Shown here one piece after another: positions 1 to 6,250 of a stretch of DNA of 39,378 nucleotides (positions within the stretch are counted from its first letter, which is position 1; every line of letters starts with the position of its first letter). The stretch lies in the NCBI GenBank assembly GCA_964542475.1, contig CAZIUL010000038.1, positions 1 through 39,378 on the forward strand, read 5' to 3'. Origin of the DNA: CAZIUL01 sp964542475 (GTDB lineage Bacteria > Planctomycetota > B15-G4 > CAYZWU01). A program made the translations under genes and the position numbers. The notes below the pieces were generated by a model that saw nothing but the letters and a program-made list of their open reading frames with translations, made no database searches and was not told the origin of the DNA.

Positions 1-13
1 ACTAAGCGGGTTA
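1..13. repeat. Possible right-terminal remnant of the 178-bp palindromic element
   Basis: Bases 3-13 (TAAGCGGGTTA) resemble the last bases of the full-length 178-bp palindromes elsewhere in the window, which end in TAAGCGGGCTA or TAAGCGGGTTT. Only about eleven bases match, so this is weak alone. It is plausible because the other end of the window stops exactly at the end of a complete copy, as expected if the assembly broke in repeats. Confidence 0.4.
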
Positions 14-68
14 AGGATCGTTGAACAGCTCAGCCCGGTACTTCATCCACTTGTTGGAGAATTTACCG

Positions 69-1472
69 ATGCGGCAAAAACCTTTACTTTACCCTGTAAT
101 GGCCTTACTCCTCATCTGGCCGGGCGGTATCACAGCTCTGCAGGAGAAGCCCCCTCTTTCCCGGTATCAGCTGGAATATCCGATACGTACCGATTCCCCG
201 AATGCCCAACCCACGCACAGGATTTTCATCAGCTTGAACAGGGATGTCAGCATGGCGGGATTTTTCTCCCCGGTAAACGGCAGATATTTCACTCAGCAGT
301 GGCATCTGCTTTCGCAGCACCCCTTGCCGGTTTCCTTTTTGGCGGATATAGGCGGCTCTGACAAGGCTGCGCTGCTCAAGGAGATCAACGAGCTAGATAT
401 TGTTGCAGAAGCAACGGATGCGGGCGATCTTCCGGAGGCGCGCCTCATGGGCGAATGCGGGTGGCGAGAAGCCTTTAATGTGGCGCCCTTCGATCTCCTG
501 GCCCGCAACATCCGACAGGGCATGACACCGCTGGAAGTGAAATATATTCTTGGAGAGCATTACAAAAAGAGGCAAGAGGATACGGAATGGTGTTATGAAT
601 TCTCTGTGGGACTTCACTATAGGGTTGTATTAACCGTCAAGTTCACCAAGGGCAAAGTTGAATCTTGCGATCTGGAGGGTAAGAGCTTTTATCCTGGTAA
701 TGAGCCGAGCCGAACCGTGAAAAAGGAAAAACCGGATCCGGAAAAAATCCCTTCCGGTTTCAAATCAAAGGGCTGGAAAACTTTTTTCTGCGGCGGTAAG
801 AGGAACAAGGTAGAGATATATCTGCATGATAAGACGGGACTGGAGTTTGTTCTGATACCGGGCGGGACCTTTACATTGATGTCGTCCGCTGACAGCCCCG
901 GACGCGAAGTAACAATCAGACCTTTTCTGATATGCAGAACGGAGTGCACGCAGAAAGCCTGGGATTTGACGGGCGGGTACGATATTCGCCAGTGGAAGAA
1001 CCCGGACCTGCCCATAGAGCGAGTGGACTGGAACGGCTGCAGGGAATGGTGCGCCAAAACCGGACTTCGCCTGCCCACGGAATCGGAATGGGAATACGCG
1101 TGCCGGGGAGGAACAAAAACATCTCATTACTTCGGGAAATCGTCTTCGGGCCTGGAAAAATACGCTTGGTACAATAGAAATTCTCAGGGCAAAACCCATC
1201 CCGTGGGAAGGAAAAAGCCCAATGCCTTCGGTTTGTTCGACCTTTATGGGAACATATCTGAGTGGTGCGAGGATTCGTGGCGCGAGGATTATTCAAAGAC
1301 GCCTGTGGACGGAACCGCCTGGGTGGATCCGGAAACATTGAACCGGTGTGTACGAGGAGGCTGCTGGGAATGTGCGACCTGTTGGTGCAGCTCTGCAAGG
1401 CGACGCGGATACCGACTGGGCCTCAACGATATGAACATAGGTTTCCGTCCAGCCTGTTCGATGCAAAAATAG
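69..1472 (+). CDS. Exported protein with BamE/SmpA-like segment and C-terminal FGE-sulfatase (SUMF1-like) domain
   Basis: The 467-residue product starts at the ATG that begins a signal peptide (residues 1-24, hydrophobic core MALLLIWPGG); a TTG 48 bases upstream is also open but would bury it. Residues about 147-205 read like a BamE/SmpA-type segment (IRQGMTPLEVKYILGE, then a Trp-Tyr strand pair and VKFTKGKVESCDLEG). Residues about 255-466 form a formylglycine-generating-enzyme-type domain: GLEFVLIPGGTF, LPTESEWEYACRGG, the GNISEWCEDSW turn, and a terminal RGGCW...SSARRRGYR...NIGFRPAC block. Such domains either convert a sulfatase Cys to formylglycine or serve other roles; most bacterial paralogues are not proven FGEs. 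The usual RGGSW is RGGCW, followed by several closely spaced Cys. No sulfatase requiring activation lies next to it. Export would place it in the periplasm or envelope. Confidence 0.75.
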   Translation: MRQKPLLYPVMALLLIWPGGITALQEKPPLSRYQLEYPIRTDSPNAQPTHRIFISLNRDVSMAGFFSPVNGRYFTQQWHLLSQHPLPVSFLADIGGSDKAALLKEINELDIVAEATDAGDLPEARLMGECGWREAFNVAPFDLLARNIRQGMTPLEVKYILGEHYKKRQEDTEWCYEFSVGLHYRVVLTVKFTKGKVESCDLEGKSFYPGNEPSRTVKKEKPDPEKIPSGFKSKGWKTFFCGGKRNKVEIYLHDKTGLEFVLIPGGTFTLMSSADSPGREVTIRPFLICRTECTQKAWDLTGGYDIRQWKNPDLPIERVDWNGCREWCAKTGLRLPTESEWEYACRGGTKTSHYFGKSSSGLEKYAWYNRNSQGKTHPVGRKKPNAFGLFDLYGNISEWCEDSWREDYSKTPVDGTAWVDPETLNRCVRGGCWECATCWCSSARRRGYRLGLNDMNIGFRPACSMQK

Positions 1473-1825
1473 TTTCAAATGTTCTCTTTCCTGCTTTTAG
1501 GCTCCCATATGTCCCTGTCACAAGGCGAAAAAAAGACACATCGTCAGGCAAGAAGCAAAACGTTCGGGAAAAGAGTAACCGGTTTTTTGTGATTCCAGTC
1601 TCTCAATAAGCTACGCACCATTGGTGTGTCTCAATACATATATGGGTGTTCTCAAGAGTTTTTTGTGGAAGACACTTTATTTCCGCATTATTAATCCTTG
1701 ATATGGTGGTATTGCTTGTTATTTTATATGCGGTTGGTTTGATTGATATCTCCTCGCATCTTTCCATGGGACCCGGTTCCCACAGGGAAGGAAGTTTTCA
1801 GCAACCTCGGTTACGGACTTGAAAA
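1473..1825. other. Intergenic region with weak promoter candidate
   Basis: This 353-base AT-richer stretch has no convincing gene. A possible promoter for the lysine-rich protein gene lies at 1698-1726 (TTGATA, 17 bases, ATTTTA). No clear terminator follows the FGE-domain gene. A 63-codon reading frame starting at 1743 overlaps the next gene in another frame and looks like a shadow. Confidence 0.4.
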
Positions 1826-2182
1826 ATGGCTAAAAGAATGTCTAACAAAGCTCGAATTCAGCAAAAAGCCGAGGAAGCGGCGGCAGCCGATGATGAGAGT
1901 ACCGCCAAGAAGAAGGTTGCGAAAAAGAAGGTGACCAAGAAGAAAGCCACCAAGAAAAAGGTAACCGGGAAGAAGGTTTCAAAGAAAGCTGCAGCGGCGG
2001 GACAGCGGCTGAAGGTGGTGTGGAAGGTGTTCAACGCCAACTACAAGGAAGTAGGCTGTTTTCCCTACCCGGAGAAGAAGAAAGCCTACAAGATGGCCCA
2101 AAGCCTTGACAAGAAGAACAAGGGCAATCACTTTGTCAATGCAGCCAAGGTTCCGATGAGCGAAGAAGAAAAAGAAGGATAG
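1826..2182 (+). CDS. Lysine-rich histone-H1-like small protein
   Basis: The 118-residue product begins MAKRMSNKARIQQ. From about residue 27 to 55 it carries degenerate five-residue repeats of the type KKKVA/KKKVT/KKKAT, resembling the tails of bacterial histone-H1-like proteins, which bind DNA or RNA by charge. Residues about 60-112 form a separate compact-looking segment (RLKVVWKVFNANYKEVGCF, then an alanine/lysine helix and HFVNAAKVPM). I recognise this as a recurrent type in planctomycete-like genomes but cannot give it a family name. The tail is acidic (SEEEKEG). No strong Shine-Dalgarno precedes the ATG; a second in-frame ATG at 1841 is possible. Nucleoid binding is inferred from composition only. 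Confidence 0.7.
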   Translation: MAKRMSNKARIQQKAEEAAAADDESTAKKKVAKKKVTKKKATKKKVTGKKVSKKAAAAGQRLKVVWKVFNANYKEVGCFPYPEKKKAYKMAQSLDKKNKGNHFVNAAKVPMSEEEKEG

Positions 2183-2337
2183 GATAATCCATCGACTTTG
2201 TTCATGCATGCCAGGTATCCCCCTTGAGAATTTTCGTCTGAAGTACACGCCGGGGAAATACGGTTAAAATGAAAACTGAGAAGATGTTTTTTGCAACTAC
2301 AGGGGGGCCGGTCCATCGAATTTATTTTCATAATACC

Positions 2338-2367
2338 TTGCTAAAAAGGTTTTACACATGCTATAAG
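2338..2367 (+). promoter_or_regulatory. Candidate sigma-70-type promoter for first RRM gene
   Basis: TTGCTA at 2338-2343 and TATAAG at 2362-2367 are separated by 18 bases. It would give an untranslated leader of about 165 bases before the ATG at 2537. The second RRM gene has a similar TTGCTC / TATTCT pair. Confidence 0.4.
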
Positions 2368-2456
2368 CTATCCGTTGGTTAGCTGACCGAGTGACTCTGG
2401 TATGTGGCGGTATATTTCTGCACTAGCTCTCACCCGAACAACTTTACCGACGTTTT

Positions 2457-2511
2457 TTGGCCATGACGATTGGCCGTTTTTTTCAATGACCTGGAAGAAG
2501 AATTGCAGGTC
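2457..2511 (+). promoter_or_regulatory. Conserved two-hairpin leader of first RRM gene
   Basis: Hairpin 1 pairs GGCCA (2459-2463) with TGGCC (2471-2475) and is followed by seven T (2477-2483), so it resembles an intrinsic terminator. Hairpin 2 pairs GACCTG (2488-2493) with CAGGTC (2506-2511) and lies just before the ribosome-binding site AAGGAGA. The same order, spacing and stems occur before the second RRM gene (5784-5836), which supports a shared cis-regulatory RNA. Attenuation, cold response or autoregulation are possible roles; none is shown. Confidence 0.6.
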
Positions 2512-2536
2512 GGATACCCAAACAAGGAGACTCCAA

Positions 2537-2857
2537 ATGGGTAAGAATTTGTATGTCGGCAATCTCAACTATGACATCAACGACGAGGCCCTCGAAGAGA
2601 TGTTCAGCAGCCACGGTACGGTTGAGAGTGCCAAGGTGATCATCGACCGTGATAGCGGCAGGAGCAAGGGATTCGGTTTCGTAGAGATGAGCACCGATGA
2701 AGAAGCACAGGCCGCCATATCCGAGTTGGACGGCAAAGAAATCGATGGGCGGAACATCAAGGTGAACGAGGCCAAACCGCGCGAGAATCGTGGCGGCGGC
2801 GGACGCCGCGGTGGATTCGGCGGCGGCGGCGGCGGCGGTGGAGGTCGCCGGTACTAA
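2537..2857 (+). CDS. Glycine-rich RRM RNA-binding protein (copy 1)
   Basis: The 106-residue product starts at the ATG preceded by AAGGAGA at about 8 bases. It is a single RNA recognition motif: RNP2 is LYVGNL (residues 5-10) and RNP1 is KGFGFVEM (residues 44-51), with the conserved aromatic residues that stack on RNA. Residues from about 86 on are a Gly/Arg tail ending GGGRRY. The length and layout match bacterial glycine-rich RNA-binding proteins known from cyanobacteria and PVC bacteria, several of which are cold-induced RNA chaperones. Its long hairpin-bearing leader and a strong terminator make it a monocistronic unit. It is closely related to the gene at 5861, including the first ten residues MGKNLYVGNL. 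Confidence 0.93.
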   Translation: MGKNLYVGNLNYDINDEALEEMFSSHGTVESAKVIIDRDSGRSKGFGFVEMSTDEEAQAAISELDGKEIDGRNIKVNEAKPRENRGGGGRRGGFGGGGGGGGGRRY

Positions 2858-2886
2858 AAAGAAAAAACGAATACCTGACTTTATAA

Positions 2887-2922
2887 AGAGGAGGCCGCGA
2901 TAGCGTGGCTTCCTCTTTTTTT
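2887..2922 (+). terminator. Intrinsic terminator after first RRM gene
   Basis: A ten-base-pair stem (AGAGGAGGCC with GGCTTCCTCT, one G-T pair) is followed by seven T. It lies between the RRM gene and the convergent nitronate-monooxygenase-like gene and could serve both strands weakly. Confidence 0.85.
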
Positions 2923-2954
2923 ATTTACGAGATTAAAAATGAGAAGGGATACCG

Positions 2955-4028
2955 TTACTGTGCTGCGGCAAGCTCTTCCATCAGCTCGGTGATCAACTCT
3001 TTCACGCTGACGATTTTATCTACGCGATAGGCGTTCTCGCCGCAGAATATGATGCCGTTGTCCGTGTCACCGAAGAACGAGTTCAGCAGGGCATCGGCAA
3101 TGCAGTAGCGCGCCGTTTCAACTTTACATGCTGTCAGGCACCGGTATGGACATTTCACCTTGGGGGATTTTGCATCATCTTCCAGCCTGTTGAGGAACGA
3201 GTTCCGAATTGCCCGTGCAGGCATGCCCACCGGACTTTTAATGATGGCCATGTCCTCTTTCCTGGAAAGGATGTAGGCTTGCTTGAATTCGGGTGAGACT
3301 TCACATTCATGTGTACAGACGAACCGGGTTCCCATCTGAACGCCGGCAGCGCCGAGAGACAGCATCCGTGCGATGTCCTTTCCGGTGTAGATTCCTCCGG
3401 CAACGATAATCGGTATTCTTTTCTGGTACTTGTCTTCGTATGGCTTGACGCATTCCAGGACCTCGGGCAGCAGTTTTTCCAGGGAGTAGTCATCACTGTT
3501 GAGGATCTGCTCTTCAGAAAAGCCAAGATGCCCGCCGGCCATCGGTCCTTCCAGTACTAAAGCATCGGCGGTCCGCTCGAATTTTCTGTCCCAACCACGT
3601 AATATCAGGTTTGTAACCCGTGCAGAACTTATGATGGGTATGAGGTTCACGCTGGGGTCAGGGGCCAGAGCGGGTAGTTTCGTCGGTAGCCCGGCTCCGA
3701 ACACTATCAGCTTGATGCCTTCTTCCACGCAGGTTTTGACCACGTCGTCGGCATTGCTTAGTACCCCCATGATGTTGACAGCCAGGTGTCCTGATGTCAG
3801 CTGCTGAGCCTTTCTGATCTCTTTGACCAGGGCCTCGCGGGATTTTTCTTCAAACTTTGATTTGCATTCTTCGATGTCGCCCAGGCCGATGCTGGAGATC
3901 GTGCCTATGCCGCCCTGATTTGCCACGGCTGAGGCAAGAGATGATCGTGAAACACGAACCCCCATGCCTCCCTGAATGATTGGAATTGGGGCCGTCACAT
4001 TGCCTATCGTGAGTTCAGGGATTTTCAA
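2955..4028 (-). CDS. Nitronate monooxygenase / FabK-like enoyl-ACP reductase family flavoprotein
   Basis: The 357-residue product is a TIM-barrel flavoprotein of the 2-nitropropane dioxygenase family. Visible marks are IIQGGMGVRVSRSSLA at the N-terminus, LVLEGPMAGGHLGF (FMN-phosphate loop and general-base His region), IIVAGGIYTGKDIARML and GAAGVQMGTRFVCTHE. The C-terminal part has clustered Cys (CPYRCLTACKVETARYCIA) and FCGENAYRV, typical of a branch often annotated as nitronate monooxygenase. The gene starts with TTG, overlaps the stop codon of fabF by four bases (TTGA) and has GAGGTGAT as ribosome-binding site, so translation is probably coupled. The partnership with fabF makes a lipid role such as a FabK-type enoyl reductase plausible, but sequence alone does not separate this from nitronate oxidation. 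Confidence 0.85.
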   Translation of the reverse strand: MKIPELTIGNVTAPIPIIQGGMGVRVSRSSLASAVANQGGIGTISSIGLGDIEECKSKFEEKSREALVKEIRKAQQLTSGHLAVNIMGVLSNADDVVKTCVEEGIKLIVFGAGLPTKLPALAPDPSVNLIPIISSARVTNLILRGWDRKFERTADALVLEGPMAGGHLGFSEEQILNSDDYSLEKLLPEVLECVKPYEDKYQKRIPIIVAGGIYTGKDIARMLSLGAAGVQMGTRFVCTHECEVSPEFKQAYILSRKEDMAIIKSPVGMPARAIRNSFLNRLEDDAKSPKVKCPYRCLTACKVETARYCIADALLNSFFGDTDNGIIFCGENAYRVDKIVSVKELITELMEELAAAQ

Positions 4029-5272
4029 TAATCACCTCTGTATTTCTGGACCACCAAGCAGGCGTTACCGCCTCCGAAACCGAACGAATTGGTGATGGCT
4101 GCGTTCATATCGGACAACCGAGTAGGGGTTGTAACATAATTGAGCCTGCAATCAGGATCAGGTTTTTTATAATTGAGTATGGGAGGAACCGCACCGGAAT
4201 CTACACTCAGCACTGTGGATACGAACTCCACGGCCCCGGCGGCTGCCATGAGGTGGCCGATCATCGACTTGATGGAGCTTACCCTCAGGCGGAGTGCGTG
4301 GTCGCCGAAAACGCGAAAAACAGCCTCGCTTTCGCATTTATCGTTCAGAACAGTGGAAGTACCGTGGGCGTTAACATAGTCCACGTCCATCCCGTCAAGG
4401 CCCGCATCAGCCAGTGCCAGCATCATCACCCGGGCCATCCCATCCCCGTCTGGGTGGGGTGCGGTAAGGTGGAATGCGTCGGCCGTGCTGCCGTATCCCA
4501 CAAGTTCCGCGTAGATCCGCGCCTTTCGTGAGAGGGCATGCTCCAGACTTTCGATCACTACCACACCACCGCCTTCTCCCATGACGAAACCGTCCCGGTT
4601 TTTATCGAATGGCCGGCTGGCGGTCTTCGGATCCGAGCTTGTAGACATGGCTCTGGCGGCACAGAATCCGCCATAGGCCAGGGAGGTTATGCAGGCCTCT
4701 GCACCGCCGGTGACCATGATGTCGGCATTCCCCGCTTGAATAACGCGAAAAGAGTCGCCGATGGCATTCGCACCGGTTGAGCAGGCTACGGACGGCGCGG
4801 ACAGCGGGCCTTTCAGGCCATGTCGGATTGAAACCATGCAGGCTGCCATGTTGATCAGAAGCTTGGAAACAAAAAAAGGGCTCAGACCCTTGGGACCTCG
4901 CTTTTTGAGGACCTCGTAGCCGTCCTCAATGCTCTGGGATCCGCCGATGCCGGAACCGATAATAACGCCTGCACGTGTTCCGTCAAAGGAGCCTGGGGCA
5001 AGCCCGGCGTCTTTAAAAGCCATTGAGGAGCACACCACGGCAAACTGGGTGAACCGGTCCATCCTGGCCGCTGATTTTTTATCGATCCAGTCTTCTGGAG
5101 AAAAATCGTTCACCTCTCCGGCTGCTTGAGAGCGGTAGCTGCCGGGATCGAAATGAGTAACCCTGTCGATTCCGTTGGTACCTGCGGACAGGGCGCAAGC
5201 GAACTCCTTCACCCCATTACCCACGGGAGATATGACTCCCATGCCTGTGACCACAACTCTCGATTTGTTCAT
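4025..5272 (-). CDS. fabF: 3-oxoacyl-ACP synthase II (FabF-type)
   Basis: The 415-residue product is a full-length beta-ketoacyl-ACP synthase of the KAS II type, condensing malonyl-ACP with an acyl-ACP in fatty-acid elongation in the cytoplasm. The catalytic triad is visible: Cys164 in PSVACSTGANAIGD, His303 in NAHGTSTVLND and His340 in KSMIGHLMAAAGA. NSFGFGGGNACLV near the end is the usual glycine-rich motif. I chose the ATG giving MNKSRVVVTGMGVISPVGNG because this is where family members begin; a TTG eight codons upstream is also open. It is the first gene of a two-gene operon with the FabK-like gene. No acyl carrier protein, FabD or FabG gene is nearby, so it may serve a special acyl product rather than the main pathway. 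Confidence 0.93.
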   Translation of the reverse strand: MNKSRVVVTGMGVISPVGNGVKEFACALSAGTNGIDRVTHFDPGSYRSQAAGEVNDFSPEDWIDKKSAARMDRFTQFAVVCSSMAFKDAGLAPGSFDGTRAGVIIGSGIGGSQSIEDGYEVLKKRGPKGLSPFFVSKLLINMAACMVSIRHGLKGPLSAPSVACSTGANAIGDSFRVIQAGNADIMVTGGAEACITSLAYGGFCAARAMSTSSDPKTASRPFDKNRDGFVMGEGGGVVVIESLEHALSRKARIYAELVGYGSTADAFHLTAPHPDGDGMARVMMLALADAGLDGMDVDYVNAHGTSTVLNDKCESEAVFRVFGDHALRLRVSSIKSMIGHLMAAAGAVEFVSTVLSVDSGAVPPILNYKKPDPDCRLNYVTTPTRLSDMNAAITNSFGFGGGNACLVVQKYRGDY

Positions 5273-5491
5273 CTGAAATAAAACCTTTATCAACAAAGGG
5301 TTCGAGCTGCTTTCCCTCTTAAGATGGATTCGTTCCCAAGGAGGAAAGTCAAGGCGTTTACTGTTTCACCAATCCCGCTTCCAAATACTGTGTTTTTGAA
5401 GGCATGCACCCGGACGACGGGATACTGAATCGAAGCCGGAGGTGTTTCCACAATAGCTTTACTTAAACCGGAGTCAAGGCTTCCCCCGGAT

Positions 5492-5548
5492 TAACCAGCA
5501 TATTTCATACTCTTCTGAAGCGGCACCAGTACGATTGCAGTGGTATCG
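5492..5548. repeat. Degraded partial copy of the 178-bp palindromic element
   Basis: TAACCAGCATATTTCATACT at the start, then CTTCTGAAGCGGCACC and GCAGTGG, align along about 57 bases with the left arm of the full copies (TAACCCGCATATTTCATCCT in the copy at 34341). The other arm and the centre are missing. It lies 26 bases upstream of the candidate -35 box of the second RRM gene. Confidence 0.7.
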
Positions 5549-5573
5549 ATCTATTTGTTTTTTTTTAGAGGGG

Positions 5574-5602
5574 TTGCTCTTTTCCGGGGCACCGGGTATT
5601 CT
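5574..5602 (+). promoter_or_regulatory. Candidate promoter for second RRM gene
   Basis: TTGCTC (5574-5579) and TATTCT (5597-5602) are spaced by exactly 17 bases. The resulting leader would be about 250 bases, long as in many cold-shock-type genes. Confidence 0.4.
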
Positions 5603-5783
5603 TCAAGATCGAAGGTTCGTAAGATTCGGGATCTTTATGCTCTTGGGCACTCTGATGCTGTCGGAGTGCAATGAACAAGTTTTTGTAAGTCGGTTGGCGC
5701 ACCGAGTAAATCGGGCAATTGGCAGTTCATCTTTGCTTCTGTCTTCACCGGAATTCCTCAAATCGCTTTTACTGACTTTTTCA

Positions 5784-5836
5784 GGCCAACATGTTTGGCC
5801 GCGTTTTTTTATGACCTGGACCAATGGTCGCAGGTC
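5784..5836 (+). promoter_or_regulatory. Conserved two-hairpin leader of second RRM gene
   Basis: Hairpin 1 pairs GGCCAA (5784-5789) with TTGGCC (5795-5800) and is followed within three bases by seven T. Hairpin 2 pairs GACCTG (5813-5818) with CAGGTC (5831-5836), and here the loop contains a further GACC/GGTC pairing. The arrangement mirrors that at 2457-2511 although much of the sequence between stems differs. TTGGAGA follows as ribosome-binding site. Confidence 0.6.
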
Positions 5837-5860
5837 TGATACCCGCTCTTGGAGATTGAA

Positions 5861-6163
5861 ATGGGTAAGAATTTGTATGTTGGTAACCTTAGCTACGACG
5901 TCGACGACACAATACTGGAGCAGCTTTTCAGCGAGCATGGCTCTGTGGACAGCGCAAAGGTTATCATGGATCGGGACACCGGTCGGAGCAAGGGTTTTGG
6001 TTTTGTCGAGATGAGCAACGATGATGAGGCACAGGCCGCCATCACCGCGCTGGACGGCAAGGAGTGTGAAGGACGGAACATCAAGGTGAACGAGGCCAGG
6101 CCGCGCAACGACAGAGGCGGCGGACGCGGAGGTTTCGGTGGTGGTGGGGGACGTCGCTACTAA
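5861..6163 (+). CDS. Glycine-rich RRM RNA-binding protein (copy 2)
   Basis: The 100-residue product is a paralogue of the protein at 2537: RNP2 LYVGNL (residues 5-10), RNP1 KGFGFVEM (44-51), and a shorter Gly-rich tail ending GGGGRRY. I start at the ATG giving MGKNLYVGNL, which matches copy 1 exactly and has GGAGA six bases upstream; an in-frame TTG four codons earlier is less likely because it would overlap the ribosome-binding site. Differences lie mainly in the helices (DDTILEQLF against NDEALEEMF), so the two may bind different RNAs. It is expected to act as a cytoplasmic RNA chaperone or translation regulator. Its own promoter, leader and terminator make it monocistronic. Confidence 0.93.
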   Translation: MGKNLYVGNLSYDVDDTILEQLFSEHGSVDSAKVIMDRDTGRSKGFGFVEMSNDDEAQAAITALDGKECEGRNIKVNEARPRNDRGGGRGGFGGGGGRRY

Positions 6164-6203
6164 GAAACTCGAAAACAGGTACTGAACAATTCATATAGAA
6201 ATG

Positions 6204-6240
6204 AAGAGGAGATCATCACTAGGTGATCTCCTCTTTGTTA
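6204..6240 (+). terminator. Intrinsic terminator after second RRM gene
   Basis: A perfect twelve-base stem (AAGAGGAGATCA with TGATCTCCTCTT) is followed by a T-rich tail. It sits between convergent genes and may also stop transcription from the gamma-glutamyltranspeptidase homologue on the other strand. Confidence 0.8.
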
Positions 6241-6250
6241 TTGGAATGCA

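Larger units (their letters stand above)
5273..5860. other. Long divergent intergenic region (repeat fragment, promoter, leader)
   Basis: This stretch between fabF and the second RRM gene holds, in order, about 220 bases without recognisable features, a degraded left half of the 178-bp palindrome (5492-5548), the candidate promoter at 5574-5602 and the two-hairpin leader at 5784-5836. A 159-codon frame starting at 5535 runs through the leader into the RRM gene in another frame and is not credible as a gene. Confidence 0.6.

Noticed and set aside
5535..6014. 159-codon frame running through the leader of the second RRM gene
   Set aside because: It overlaps the RRM gene in a different frame and its sequence is explained by the promoter and leader hairpins.
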